NCBI GenBank assembly: GCA_022843625.1
Contig: JALHNH010000027.1
Location: 1 to 64,000, forward strand
Length of the DNA: 64,000 bases
From: Bryobacter sp.
Lineage (GTDB): Bacteria > Acidobacteriota > Terriglobia > Bryobacterales > Bryobacteraceae
Direction: 5' to 3'
The notes below the pieces were generated by a model, which did not search any database, was not told where the DNA came from, and saw nothing but the letters and a program-made list of their open reading frames with translations. The translations under genes were made by a program, and so were the position numbers. Shown here one piece after another: positions 43,199 to 52,861 of this stretch; positions within the stretch are counted from its first letter, which is position 1; each line of letters begins with the position of its first letter.

Positions 43199-46100
43199 AT
43201 GAAGCTTTTTCAACCGAGTCGCTCTCTTCCCATCTACGCTGCCCTCACACTAGCCGCCCTTGCTGGTGCAACACACTACCTCACCGCCCAATCTACGCCC
43301 CCCGCTGCAGACGCTACAACCTTCGCCACCGACGTCAAACCCTTTCTCACCACCCACTGCGTCAAGTGTCATAACACCGACAATCCGACAGCCGGCGTTC
43401 GCGTAGACCATCTGGACGCTACTCTGGACGAACGCCACATTCGCCTCTGGGAGGGCATCCGCCATCGCGTTGAAAACGGCACCATGCCTCCCAAGGGCTT
43501 GCCCAAGCCGAAGGACGAAGAGCGTCAAAAGGCCGCTGCCTGGATCGGACAAGGCCTGGAGATTGCCCGGCTCCGCCCCGCACCCAAAAACGGGATCACC
43601 CGCCGCCTCACCGTTTCTCAATATCGCAATACTCTGCGTGACCTTCTATCCCTGGAAGACGAGGTCGCTGACATCCTTCCGCCCGACGCCATCTCCGCCG
43701 ACGGCTTCGTCAATAACAACGACACCCTTCAGCTTTCTCCTCTTCTTCTGGAATCCTATTTTGAGATCGCAAATAAAGCTTTAGCCCGCGCCATCGTTGA
43801 TCCCCAGCAGAAACCCGTCGTTCAGAACTTCCGCATGGACTTCGGCACCGGCATCAACAAGAACCCCATCAAGGAGAAGCTCGTCCTCGGTGCCGGCAGT
43901 GCCTTGCTGGACCCCTCCGAGTTCACCGTCACAGAACTGACCCCCGCCAAGACTTTCGCCTTCACTCCCTTCCGCATGCGTACCAAGTACCGCTTCATCG
44001 AGGGCTATCAGGGCAACGATACCGTTCGCGGCTGGCGGGATTTCGATAGCATCTATCACTCTGTTTTTGCCGACATGCGCGGCTCCGGTGGCTACCCCAA
44101 AGGCAATGCGCATTCCGTCGTACCTGAAGGCCTCCTGCTTCGCCCCGCGATCCCCAACGACGAAATCTTCGAGGGTGACGGCACCTATGGGCCCAAAGCA
44201 AATTTCAAGATTCCGATCCGCGAGATCCCCGACAACGGCCGCTTCCGCGTTACTGTTACAGCCGCAAAATACAACGACGGCTTGATGCTGGATAAAGACA
44301 CTCCGGCCGCACCCGCATCCACCCCCGGCGCAATCACCGTCCCCGAGCCCACAGAAGCCAAGACCATTCAAATCGCCAAGCCCGGCGTCTACCAGGTCGA
44401 CATCTACCGTGCCCAGGGCCAGGTGGAGCGTCCCCCCACAGACAGCTCTAAAATTACTCAATCCCGCATCGGCGTCTACGCCTTTGATGAGCCCAACCCG
44501 CAGGTCAAATTGAACGGCAACGCCGCCCTCGCAGACTCTCCCTTCGGCAAAGCTCTTTCACTCAACGGTGGAGACGACTTCGCCACAGTCCCGCGAAGCG
44601 CCGAGAACAATCTCCACATCACCAGCTTCACGATATCTCTCTGGATCCGCCCCAGCGCAGTCACCAAGTCCGGCATTCTCGCTGCTGGCGCTTTGGAATA
44701 CACACCCGGCTGGGTGCTCGACATCCCCGATAACCGCGGCTCACTCCGCTTTGCAACCACCGGCCCCGATGGCACACCCAACGGCACCATCACTACCCCT
44801 CCCGGCGTGCTGCGTCCCAACACCTGGCAACACATCACCATCAGTGCCCCGCGGCTGAACCAGTCCCGCATCTACGTCAACGGCTACCAGGTCGCTGAAG
44901 GCAACATCAGCCCTGCACCCCTCGACAACCCCAACATCGAACTCCACTTCGGCCGCGTCCCCAAGCAGCCACAATCGTTCAAAGGTTCGATCGACGACGT
45001 CCGCATCTATACGCGCGTTCTCGCCATGCCCGAAATCCAGGCCCTCATCGAACCGGGCCGCCAGTATGCGCTGCCGCCTCCAGAACGCATACAGGACATC
45101 ACTGTGTCCCTCGGTGATCGGCAATTCAGCGGCACCCTCCAGGCCGGCTTCCTTCACGTCCGGCTGCCCGCCGGTCCTCTCGCTGTCAAGGCCAAGCCCG
45201 CCGGTGTCGCCGCGCTCGATCGCCTTGTCATCACCCCGGTCACCAACCCCGCCGCACTCCAGCGTCTCGCCGCACTCGAGAAGCGCGTCCCGCGCCTCGG
45301 CGTCCACCTTGGCTTCCGCCGCGATTGCGGCAGCTCACTTTACCCTGTCGGCAAGCCCAGCCTCGTTCCCGGTACAAACCTCACCCGCTTTACCTTTGAA
45401 GGGGTTCTCAACAACTACCCGCAACCCAACGTCGAAAAAGACAACGTTAACTATCTGGCTGGCGTTAAGGAATTCGGCATCCGCAGCGAGTACACCGACG
45501 GGCGCGACATGCCCCGGCTTCTCATCCGCACCGTCGAATTCGAAGGGCCTTTCCTCGAGTCCTGGCCTCCGCCCGCCCACCGCAATCTCTTCCCGGCACG
45601 CCCTGCTGGCATAGACGACAAAACCTACGCGAATCAGATCATTCGAAGCTTTGCCACCCGCGCCTGGCGTCGTCCCGTTGCGCCGGCTGAGGTCAACCGT
45701 CTCACTGCCGTTTACGCCAAAGCGGCCGCCGCTGGCGCATCCTTCACCGATGCCGTCAAGGATGCCTTTATCGTTACCCTCACCTCGCCTCAGTTCCTCT
45801 TCCTGGTCGAACAGAGTGCCACCCCCAAGCCCGAGCCGCTCACCCCTCATGAGCTCGCCTCGAAGCTCTCTTACTTCCTCACCAACTCGCCGCCAGACCG
45901 CACCACGCTTGCGCTAGCCGCCTCTGGCACGCTTCACAAAAACATCAACGCTGAAATCGACCGGCTCGTATCGAGTCCCCGCTTCGCGCGCTTCACCGGC
46001 GAGTTTGTCCAACAGTGGCTTGCCCTTGACAAGTTCGCAGTGCTTGAGCCCGACAAGAAACGCTTCCCCAATCTCACCCGCGATGTCCGCGCAGAACTCA

Positions 46101-46825
46101 AGAAAGAACCCATCCAGTTTGTCGAGCACCTCTTCCGCAGCAATCTCCCGGCCTCTCATCTCATCTCGTCGGACTACATCGTAGCCAACGAAACCGTCGC
46201 AAACTATTACGGCCTCGGCAGCAAGACAGAAAATGGCTTCGACTTCAAAGTCATCACCCACAACAAGCCAGAACTCGGTGGCGTCCTCACCCAGGCTTCC
46301 CTGCTCGCGGGCCTCTCCGACGGCCGCGAGTCCAACCCCATCAAGCGCGGTGCCTGGCTCGCCCGCCGCATCATCGCCGAGCCGCCTTCCGATCCTCCCC
46401 CCAATGTTCCTGCTCTGCAGGAAGACACCAAAGGCCTCACATTGCGTCAGCGCCTCGAACAACATCGTTCTGGCCCCGTCTGCATGCAGTGCCACCTTAA
46501 GATCGACCCCTGGGGCGTGGCTCTTGAACAGTACGACGCCAATGGTCTGATCAAGCCCAAGCCAGCCGACGCCTCCAGCAAGCTGCCAGATTCCACCGTC
46601 GTCAACAATATCGACGAATTCCGCAAGTACTTGGCGCAAGACCGCATCGATCAGGTAGCCTTCTCCGTCCTCAAGCACCTCGCTACCTATGCATGCGGCC
46701 GCTCCCTCACATATAATGAGGTCAACTACTTGAAGACAGAAGGCAAAACCCTTCGCGCCTCCGGGTACCGTATGCGGGACATGATTCAGTTCGTTGTGGC
46801 CAGTCCAATCTTCCGGGAGAAATAA
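43199..46825 (+). CDS. DUF1587/1592/1588/1585 secreted cytochrome c-like protein with inserted LamG domain
   Basis: A 1208-residue secreted protein. After the signal peptide a haem motif CVKCHN lies near residue 60. DUF1587 follows at about 125-200 ([16 protein letters not shown]), then an insertion with a LamG/concanavalin-like domain at about 457-620 ([24 protein letters not shown]). DUF1595 ([12 protein letters not shown]), DUF1592, DUF1588 ([23 protein letters not shown]) and DUF1585 ([15 protein letters not shown]) complete it, with a second haem site [12 protein letters not shown]. These proteins are paired with DUF1552 proteins, as here, and are abundant in Planctomycetes and Acidobacteria. 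The reaction is not established; a haem-dependent step in polymer breakdown has been suggested. The LamG part suggests a carbohydrate ligand. Confidence 0.88.
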   Translation: MKLFQPSRSLPIYAALTLAALAGATHYLTAQSTPPAADATTFATDVKPFLTTHCVKCHNTDNPTAGVRVDHLDATLDERHIRLWEGIRHRVENGTMPPKGLPKPKDEERQKAAAWIGQGLEIARLRPAPKNGITRRLTVSQYRNTLRDLLSLEDEVADILPPDAISADGFVNNNDTLQLSPLLLESYFEIANKALARAIVDPQQKPVVQNFRMDFGTGINKNPIKEKLVLGAGSALLDPSEFTVTELTPAKTFAFTPFRMRTKYRFIEGYQGNDTVRGWRDFDSIYHSVFADMRGSGGYPKGNAHSVVPEGLLLRPAIPNDEIFEGDGTYGPKANFKIPIREIPDNGRFRVTVTAAKYNDGLMLDKDTPAAPASTPGAITVPEPTEAKTIQIAKPGVYQVDIYRAQGQVERPPTDSSKITQSRIGVYAFDEPNPQVKLNGNAALADSPFGKALSLNGGDDFATVPRSAENNLHITSFTISLWIRPSAVTKSGILAAGALEYTPGWVLDIPDNRGSLRFATTGPDGTPNGTITTPPGVLRPNTWQHITISAPRLNQSRIYVNGYQVAEGNISPAPLDNPNIELHFGRVPKQPQSFKGSIDDVRIYTRVLAMPEIQALIEPGRQYALPPPERIQDITVSLGDRQFSGTLQAGFLHVRLPAGPLAVKAKPAGVAALDRLVITPVTNPAALQRLAALEKRVPRLGVHLGFRRDCGSSLYPVGKPSLVPGTNLTRFTFEGVLNNYPQPNVEKDNVNYLAGVKEFGIRSEYTDGRDMPRLLIRTVEFEGPFLESWPPPAHRNLFPARPAGIDDKTYANQIIRSFATRAWRRPVAPAEVNRLTAVYAKAAAAGASFTDAVKDAFIVTLTSPQFLFLVEQSATPKPEPLTPHELASKLSYFLTNSPPDRTTLALAASGTLHKNINAEIDRLVSSPRFARFTGEFVQQWLALDKFAVLEPDKKRFPNLTRDVRAELKKEPIQFVEHLFRSNLPASHLISSDYIVANETVANYYGLGSKTENGFDFKVITHNKPELGGVLTQASLLAGLSDGRESNPIKRGAWLARRIIAEPPSDPPPNVPALQEDTKGLTLRQRLEQHRSGPVCMQCHLKIDPWGVALEQYDANGLIKPKPADASSKLPDSTVVNNIDEFRKYLAQDRIDQVAFSVLKHLATYACGRSLTYNEVNYLKTEGKTLRASGYRMRDMIQFVVASPIFREK

Positions 46826-46832
46826 CACACTC

Positions 46833-48173
46833 ATGAGCAACTCCATCCAACTCGACCGCCGCGCTTTTCTTCGCGGCTTAGGTGGCGTAAGCCTCGCCCT
46901 GCCAGTTCTCGACGCAATGGGAGCCGAAGTCACAGAGCTTTCCCCGCGCCGATTCTGCGCTATCTATACAGCCAATGGCATGTCTCTGCCCAAGGCCGAG
47001 CACAAAATTGATGAGTGGTCGTGGTTCCCCACCGCTGAGAGCAACGGCGAATTTGTCTTCGGCAAGTCCACAGAACCGCTTGCGCCCTTCCGCAAGCACC
47101 TTAGCTTCATCGGTGGTCTTCACCATCCTTCCGGCCCCAAGGCAGACCCGCACACCTGCTCCGACATGTGGCTCACCGGCGCTCCCTTGCATAATCCCAA
47201 GCCCGGCACCTACAACACCGTCGGCCTTGATCAGATCATAGCCCAGCACACCAAGCAGTTCTGCCGTCAACCTTCGCTCGTTCTCTCGATCGACGCAGGC
47301 ACCGGCTTCCTCTCCCGCACCGGTACCATTTCCTATAGTCTCGAAGGCCGCCCCATCCCGGCAGAAAACAGCCCCCGCCGCATCTTCGATCGCCTCTTCA
47401 AAGGCGACCGTGGTTCCCTCGCTGAAGAGCACGCCCGCTTGCAGCACCGCATCAAGCTAGTCGACGCTGTCGCTCAGTCTGCCAAAGACCTCGATGCCAG
47501 CCTTGGCAAGTCCGACCGCGAACGGATGGACCAATACCTTACCTCGCTCAACGAAGTAGAATCCCGCCTCATAGCGAGCGAAAAGTGGATCGACATCCCG
47601 CTCAAGAAGCAGGATTACTCGCACTTGAATCTTGAAGCCAGCAACGAAGGCGAACCGGCTGACTTCTACCGCACCATGTTCGATCTCATCACGCTGGCAT
47701 TCGATGCCGACATCACCCGCTCGGTCGCCTTCATGCTGAACCGCGAAGATGGCATGGGCATCTCCGATACCTTCCCCATCAAGATGGGCCTTGCGAAGAC
47801 GCACCACAATCTCTCGCACGCCACCGACAAGGAAGGTCAGTTGAACTTCGCCAAGTACGACAAGTTCCTCGCAGAGCAGGTTGCCTACTTCCTCGGCCGT
47901 CTCAACCATTACAAAGATCGCGACGGCAGCGTCCTCGACAACTCGATAGTGCTCTTCGGCTCCGGTGCCAGCACCACTCACACCCCGCGCAACTTGCCCA
48001 CCCTCGTCGCCGGCGGTGCCAATCTCGGCCTCAAGCACAACAAGTACTTCCGTAACGGCGAACAGCGCATGTCCAACATGTACCTGAGCATCCTCCGCTC
48101 CCTCAACGTTCAGGTCGAAAGCTTCGCAGATTCTACCGGCACGCTCACATCGCCGGTCTTTACCCGCAGCTAA
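46833..48173 (+). CDS. DUF1552 secreted protein
   Basis: A 446-residue DUF1552 protein. The start at 46833 ([18 protein letters not shown]) gives a Tat signal with twin Arg and a hydrophobic segment ([14 protein letters not shown]); an upstream in-frame ATG at 46794 lies inside the partner gene. The rest ([26 protein letters not shown] and the C-terminal [20 protein letters not shown]) is characteristic. Its fold resembles the alkaline-phosphatase/sulfatase type, and its function is unknown. It follows the DUF1592 gene by seven bases and acts with it; a terminator follows. Confidence 0.88.
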   Translation: MSNSIQLDRRAFLRGLGGVSLALPVLDAMGAEVTELSPRRFCAIYTANGMSLPKAEHKIDEWSWFPTAESNGEFVFGKSTEPLAPFRKHLSFIGGLHHPSGPKADPHTCSDMWLTGAPLHNPKPGTYNTVGLDQIIAQHTKQFCRQPSLVLSIDAGTGFLSRTGTISYSLEGRPIPAENSPRRIFDRLFKGDRGSLAEEHARLQHRIKLVDAVAQSAKDLDASLGKSDRERMDQYLTSLNEVESRLIASEKWIDIPLKKQDYSHLNLEASNEGEPADFYRTMFDLITLAFDADITRSVAFMLNREDGMGISDTFPIKMGLAKTHHNLSHATDKEGQLNFAKYDKFLAEQVAYFLGRLNHYKDRDGSVLDNSIVLFGSGASTTHTPRNLPTLVAGGANLGLKHNKYFRNGEQRMSNMYLSILRSLNVQVESFADSTGTLTSPVFTRS

Positions 48174-48200
48174 TCCGGATTCAAAATCGCAACTTAAGAA

Positions 48201-48236
48201 ATGCCGCCGCGCCCATAAGGCCCGGCGGCATTTTTG
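48201..48236 (+). terminator. Rho-independent terminator after the DUF1592/DUF1552 pair
   Basis: Stem ATGCCGCCG/CGGCGGCAT with a 13-base loop, followed by TTTTTG, 28 bases after the DUF1552 stop. It isolates the propionate cluster downstream. Confidence 0.85.
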
Positions 48237-48514
48237 TCTGCAAACACCAACAAAAAGTCCAAATCCAATCCCGAATTGACGAGCCTATTGGGAATGGGGA
48301 ATGAAATCAATGACACTAAATCAGACTAGATGACAACAGCTTTGATGAAATTAGCTAAAAGACCGATGGAGTGAGCTTTGGCGCTGCAAGTTATCTACTT
48401 GTAATAAAAGTTTTGTTCAAGCTCAATTGTTTTAGAACTAGGAACGGGCGAAACGATCTAGCCAAGTGCGATACAATTAAATTAGAGATTTTTTAGTTAG
48501 GTTTCAATTACTGT
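48237..48514. promoter_or_regulatory. AT-rich leader upstream of the propionate/transcarboxylase cluster
   Basis: This stretch is visibly richer in A and T than the genes on either side and contains no convincing ORF. TACAAT (48472-48477) could be a -10 element about 38 bases before the 5S ATG, but no good -35 box was found at the right spacing. I saw no riboswitch fold by eye, including no cobalamin box. It must hold the promoter of the cluster. Confidence 0.4.
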
Positions 48515-50031
48515 ATGTCGAAGAAGATCGATGTTACTGAACTGATTCTTCGGGACGCTCATCAGAGCCTGATGCAACTCGAATGGCGATGGAAGACATG
48601 ATTCCCGCCTGCGCGGATATCGACAAAGCCGGTTATTGGTCTGTCGAGTGCTGGGGAGGTGCCACATTCGACGCATGTATCCGCTTTTTAAACGAAGACC
48701 CGTGGGAGCGCCTCCGGATTTTTCGTAAATTGATGCCGAATTCACGTCTGCAAATGCTGCTTCGTGCGCAGAACCTCCTCGGCTACCGGCACTACGAGGA
48801 TGGCGTCGTTGACCGGTTTGTTGACAAAGCAGCCGAAAATGGCATGGATGTCTTCCGCGTGTTTGACGCGCTAAACGATATCCGCAACCTGAACCGCTCC
48901 ATCAATGCAGTCAAAAAGGCCGGCAAGCACGCCCAAGGCACCATTTGTTACACCATCTCACCGTTGCATACAGTAGCTGGCTACGTTGAAATGGCGAAAG
49001 AACTCGTGGATCTTGGCTGCGATTCCCTCTGTTTAAAAGACATGGCTGCGCTGCTGAAGCCACAGCCCGCGTACGACATCGTCAAGGCGATCAAGCAGGC
49101 ATGCGGCGAACATGTCCGCATCCATGTTCATTGCCACGCCACCACCGGCGTCACCATGGTCAGCTTGATGAAGGCAATCGAAGCGGGTGCCGATTGTGTC
49201 GACACGGCCATCAGCTCTCTCTCCCTCGGTCCTGGCCACAACCCCACGGAAAGCCTCGTCGAAATGCTCGATGGCACGGGCTACACTACCGCTCTCGATA
49301 AGCGGTGTATCTTAAACGTTAAGAATCATTTTGCCGCCATCCGCCCGCGATATGCGGAGTTTCTTTCTAATATTACCGGTGTCGAAACCGACATCTTCGA
49401 AAGTCAGATTCCCGGCGGCATGATCTCCAACATGGAAAGCCAGCTTAAACAACAGGGTGCCGCCAATAGGATCAAAGAAGTTCTTCTAGAAGTCCCTCGG
49501 GTTCGCCAAGTCGCCGGCTATCCGCCGCTGGTCACGCCCTCAAGCCAGATCATCGGTACTCAGGCCGTGTTCAACGTCATGATGGGCGACTACAAGGTGC
49601 TCACCGGGGAATTCGCCGATCTCATGCTCGGCTACTACGGTGCCACGCTCGGGCCACGCGACCCCCAAGTACTCGAATTGGCCTCAAATCAAGCACACAA
49701 AGAAGCTATTAACTGCCGTCCAGCCGACATGCTGAAGCCCGAATGGGATACTCTGCGCAGCGACGCCAGCGCGCTTCCCGGCTGTGACGGTTCGGATGAG
49801 GATGTGCTTACTTTTGCCATGTTCCCGCAGGTCGCACCCAGGTTCTTCGCCACCCGTAAAGACGGTCCAAAAAATCTTGGGAAGGATCCGTCCACCGTCG
49901 CGATAACATCAGCCGGGGCGCCCACTCCAGCATCCGTCAGGGACGACGGCAAGGGGCCTGTAGTCGCTCCAATCAACTACAATATTACTTTTAACGGCAA
50001 ATCAACTAAAGTTACGGTTTCTCCGGCCTAG
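48515..50031 (+). pseudogene. Transcarboxylase 5S subunit (methylmalonyl-CoA:pyruvate carboxytransferase), apparent frameshift near the start
   Basis: This encodes the carboxyltransferase subunit that takes CO2 from biotin to pyruvate (or the reverse). From ATG 48515 the frame reads MSKKIDVTELILRDAHQSLM, the perfect family start, but then runs into a stop within nine codons. The rest (from ATG 48583, 482 codons) begins MAMEDMIPACADIDKAG, the normal continuation, in another frame. One G is missing between 48574 and 48575 (ATG-CAACTC for ATGGCAACTC). With that base restored the protein is 505 residues, with ligands Asp14, Lys175, His206 and His208. All are offset by exactly nine from the known Propionibacterium metal ligands Asp23, Lys184, His215 and His217. 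Initiation at the internal ATG would lose the Asp. A sequencing error, true mutation or programmed shift are all possible. Confidence 0.9.
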
Positions 50032-50077
50032 AATCCGGCTTTCAGTTACAACACAATCATAAGAATAATCCGATTCA

Positions 50078-50121
50078 CTGACATGCGCTGTTTATCTGCA
50101 GTGCTCGCAACAGCGTGTCAG
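50078..50121 (+). repeat. Imperfect inverted repeat between the 5S and 12S genes
   Basis: The left arm CTGACATGCGCTGTT (50078-50092) and the right arm AACAGCGTGTCAG (50109-50121) pair over 13 bases, with a two-base bulge, around a 16-base loop. No T-run follows, so it is not a typical terminator. It ends 20 bases before the 12S start, and an RNA-processing or attenuation role is possible. Confidence 0.5.
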
Positions 50122-50141
50122 TAACAAGGGGCGTCAGCACA

Positions 50142-51692
50142 ATGTCAGACACAATGGAATCCAGAATTGACTTACTCCGCAAAAAGCGAGAATCGGTCAT
50201 GCAGGGCGGCGGGGCCGACAAGCTGGACAAGCACCGCGCCGCCGGAAAACTCACTGCTCGCGAGCGCGTCTCAGCTCTGGTCGATAATGGCAGCTTCCAG
50301 GAAACCGGCCTCTTTGCCCAGCATCGCGCCACGCTCTTCGGTATGGCTGGCAAGGACATGCCGGCCGATGGCGTCATTACCGGTGCCGCCAGTATCCGAG
50401 GACGGCTCGTTCACCTTGCCAGCCAGGATTTCACAGTCGCTGGCGGTTCGGCTGGTGAACTCCATTCGATAAAAGTCGCCGAGATCATGATTCAGGCGCT
50501 CAAGACAGGATCACCCTTCGTCTTTATCAACGATTCCGGAGGCGCGCGGGTGCAGGAGGGTATCGACTCACTCTCCGGCTATGGCAAAGTTTTCTATACC
50601 AACGTAATGCTCTCGGGTGCCGTACCCCAGATCGCTCTCATTTGCGGCCCCTGCGCCGGTGGTGCCGCTTACTCGCCCGCTCTCACCGATTTCGTCATCC
50701 AGACCCGCAAAGCCCAGATGTTCATTACCGGGCCCCAAGTCATTAAACAGGTCACGGGAGAAGATGTCACCGCCGACGAACTCGGCGGCCCCGACGCGCA
50801 CATGGCTCGCTCTGGCGTCACCCACTTTATTGCGGAGGACGACCAGGAAGCCATCCTGTTATGTCAGAAGCTCCTCAGCTTCTTACCCCAGAACAATCTC
50901 GAAGACCCGCCACTGCAACCAGGCGACTATACTTATCAGTCTGACGCCGCGCTCACCGACATCGTCCCCGTCGATGGGAAACGCCCCTATGACGTTCGTG
51001 AAGTTATCCTTCGCGTGGTCGATAACGCCGACTTCCTTGAAGTGCAGTCCGGCTACGCTCCCAATATTGTCATCGGCTTCGCCCGCGTTTGCGGACGTTC
51101 CATCGGAATCGTAGCGAATAATCCCAGCCAGATGGCTGGCGTGCTCGATATCAATGCGTCCAATAAGGCCTCCCGCTTCATTCGATTTTGCAACGCTTTC
51201 AGTATTCCGCTGGTCACCTTCGTAGATGTTCCCGGCTTCCTTCCTGGTCTCGAGCAGGAATATGGCGGCATCATCCGCCATGGTGCAAAAATGCTTTTTG
51301 CTTACTCTTCGGCCACTGTGCCCAAAATCACCATCATCCTGCGCAAGGCCTATGGTGGCGCTTATCTGGCCATGTGCAGTAAGGACCTCGGTGCCGACCG
51401 TTGCGTCGCCTGGCCCACCGCCGAGATCGCCGTCATGGGTGCCGAAGGTGCCGCCGAAATCGTTTTCCGCAAAGAAATCGCCGACGCGGGCAACTCCGCC
51501 GAAAAGCGTAAAGAGATGATCAACAACTACCGCGAAGCGTTCTCTAATCCCTTTGTCGCCGCCGGCCGCCGCCTCGTCGATGACATCATCGAGCCCTCTG
51601 AAACGCGTCGTTACATCGCTCAGTCTCTCGAGTTCCTGCTCACAAAACGCGAACTGCGTCCATCCAAGAAACATGGCCTCATCCCTCTTTAA
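50142..51692 (+). CDS. Methylmalonyl-CoA carboxytransferase 12S subunit
   Basis: A 516-residue acyl-CoA carboxyltransferase with two crotonase-like halves. It moves the carboxyl group between (S)-methylmalonyl-CoA and biotin. The N-terminus (RIDLLRKKRESVMQGGG, then HRAAGKLTARERV) and the oxyanion-hole segments GGARVQEGIDSL and CGPCAGGAAYSPAL, with a second in LRKAYGGAYLAMCSKDLGAD, match 12S and related MmdA/PccB proteins. The start is ATG 50142 (MSDTMESRID), with AAGGGG upstream; a GTG at 50115 is open. Gene context with 5S and 1.3S makes it a transcarboxylase part rather than a sodium-pump decarboxylase or biotin-carboxylase-linked enzyme, as neither beta pump nor biotin carboxylase is present. 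Confidence 0.92.
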   Translation: MSDTMESRIDLLRKKRESVMQGGGADKLDKHRAAGKLTARERVSALVDNGSFQETGLFAQHRATLFGMAGKDMPADGVITGAASIRGRLVHLASQDFTVAGGSAGELHSIKVAEIMIQALKTGSPFVFINDSGGARVQEGIDSLSGYGKVFYTNVMLSGAVPQIALICGPCAGGAAYSPALTDFVIQTRKAQMFITGPQVIKQVTGEDVTADELGGPDAHMARSGVTHFIAEDDQEAILLCQKLLSFLPQNNLEDPPLQPGDYTYQSDAALTDIVPVDGKRPYDVREVILRVVDNADFLEVQSGYAPNIVIGFARVCGRSIGIVANNPSQMAGVLDINASNKASRFIRFCNAFSIPLVTFVDVPGFLPGLEQEYGGIIRHGAKMLFAYSSATVPKITIILRKAYGGAYLAMCSKDLGADRCVAWPTAEIAVMGAEGAAEIVFRKEIADAGNSAEKRKEMINNYREAFSNPFVAAGRRLVDDIIEPSETRRYIAQSLEFLLTKRELRPSKKHGLIPL

Positions 51693-51698
51693 AATCTT

Positions 51699-52019
51699 AT
51701 GAGCAACCAAAACGTCGAAATCGCCGAACTCCGCGCCCAGGTAGCCGAACTCTCAGAACGCCTCGAAAGCCTCAGCTCCCTTGTCGCTGGCCTCATGGCC
51801 TCCCCCGGTCTTCCGTTCTCCGTCGCTGGTGCCCCCGAAGCACCTCAAGACCTGATCACCGAGGAATTGCTCATCACCATCTCCGCTGCCGTTGCCGCCT
51901 ATCTCGGTAAGCGTGCCCCCATTCGCCACGTCCGCCTGATCAGCTCCACCTCGTGGGGCCAGCAGGGACGCGTCAAGATTCAGGCCTCCCACCCGCTTAC
52001 GGTAAAACACTCGAAATAG
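51699..52019 (+). CDS. Small transcarboxylase-associated subunit (106 residues)
   Basis: A short protein with an N-terminal coiled-coil (EIAELRAQVAELSERLESL), a Pro-rich linker and a C-terminal block (ELLITISAAVAAYLGKRAPIRHVRLI, then SWGQQGRVKIQASH). The second block resembles the soluble tails of OadG/MmdD-type delta or epsilon subunits, which bind between carboxyltransferase and biotin protein. There is no membrane helix, which fits a soluble transcarboxylase. It lies six bases after the 12S gene and 12 bases before the biotin-carrier gene. The role as assembly subunit is inference. Confidence 0.6.
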   Translation: MSNQNVEIAELRAQVAELSERLESLSSLVAGLMASPGLPFSVAGAPEAPQDLITEELLITISAAVAAYLGKRAPIRHVRLISSTSWGQQGRVKIQASHPLTVKHSK

Positions 52020-52031
52020 AAAGAGCCTTTC

Positions 52032-52415
52032 GTGAAGCTGAAGATTACTATCGACGAAAAAATTTATGAAGTGGACGTCGAGGCCAGCGAGCCCGAACCT
52101 GCACCCCTGCCCATGGTTGGCCCGCTACTGCACGCCTCTGTCGGTCAGGTGCCCAGCGCGGGTTTCGCCTCCTCCCCCACCGGCGAAGAAGCAGCGGATG
52201 AAAACAAGGTCTGTCGAAGTCCCCTCAATGGCATTGTGGTCGGCATCGCCGCTCAGGTTGGAGACTCCATTCAATCCGGCGATACCCTTGTAGTGCTGGA
52301 GGCAATGAAAATGGAAACCAATATCACCGCACCTTGCGACGGTAAGATCGCCAAAATCCGCGTTGCCCACGGTGCCTCGGTCAAAGCTGGTCAAATTGTC
52401 GCCGACTTCGAGTAA
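52032..52415 (+). CDS. Biotin carboxyl carrier protein (transcarboxylase 1.3S type)
   Basis: A 127-residue carrier with a GTG start. The N-terminal beta segment MKLKITIDEKIYEVDVE is followed by a Pro/Ala linker and a biotinyl domain with VVLEAMKMETNI, whose second Lys (EAMKM) is the biotin site. SPLNGIVVGIAAQVGD and DGKIAKIRVAHGASVKAGQ complete the lipoyl-like fold. It carries CO2 between the 12S and 5S subunits. The epimerase gene follows after eight bases. Confidence 0.95.
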   Translation: MKLKITIDEKIYEVDVEASEPEPAPLPMVGPLLHASVGQVPSAGFASSPTGEEAADENKVCRSPLNGIVVGIAAQVGDSIQSGDTLVVLEAMKMETNITAPCDGKIAKIRVAHGASVKAGQIVADFE

Positions 52416-52423
52416 TTAAATAT

Positions 52424-52861
52424 ATGAACTTTCCCGGCTTTGAATTCATCGATCACATTGGTATCTCCGTCCCTCAGGGTACGCTCGAGCAGTCAGTCGA
52501 GAAATATAAACTGCTCGGCTTCACCGAAGTGCACCGGGAAGAGGTTCACGGCACCCACATGGTCCGCGAAGTGCTCCTCCGCATCGGCACAAGTCAGAAC
52601 CTGGTTCAGCTCCTGGAGCCCCTCAGCCCGGAGTCCCCTGTCGCCCGCATGATTGAAAAGCAGGGAGGCCGCGGCGGCTTCGCCCATCTCGCCTTCCGTG
52701 TCCAGGACATTAACGCCGCCTACGGCTACCTGAAAGAAAATGGGTTCCACATGACCCAGGAACCGGGGCCCGGATCGCGCGGTACTCAAATTTTCTTCGT
52801 TCACCCCAAAGACTTTAGCTACCTCATTGAAGTTGTCCAGGAGGCACCCGCAAATGTCTAA
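52424..52861 (+). CDS. mce: Methylmalonyl-CoA epimerase
   Basis: A 145-residue glyoxalase-fold epimerase that interconverts the (R) and (S) isomers of methylmalonyl-CoA. The metal ligands can be seen in FIDHIGISVP (His), NLVQLLEP (Gln/Glu), FAHLAFRVQD (His) and YLIEVVQ (Glu). It joins the transcarboxylase, which uses the (S) form, to the mutase, which produces the (R) form. The last eight bases overlap the mutA start. Confidence 0.94.
   Translation: MNFPGFEFIDHIGISVPQGTLEQSVEKYKLLGFTEVHREEVHGTHMVREVLLRIGTSQNLVQLLEPLSPESPVARMIEKQGGRGGFAHLAFRVQDINAAYGYLKENGFHMTQEPGPGSRGTQIFFVHPKDFSYLIEVVQEAPANV

Noticed and set aside
45914-46933. A 339-codon minus-strand frame over the DUF1592/DUF1552 genes
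   Set aside because: The plus-strand genes have full domain sets; this is a mirror frame caused by codon bias.
50883-51710. A 275-codon minus-strand frame over the 12S gene
   Set aside because: Shadow of the carboxyltransferase; no ribosome-binding site or known motif.
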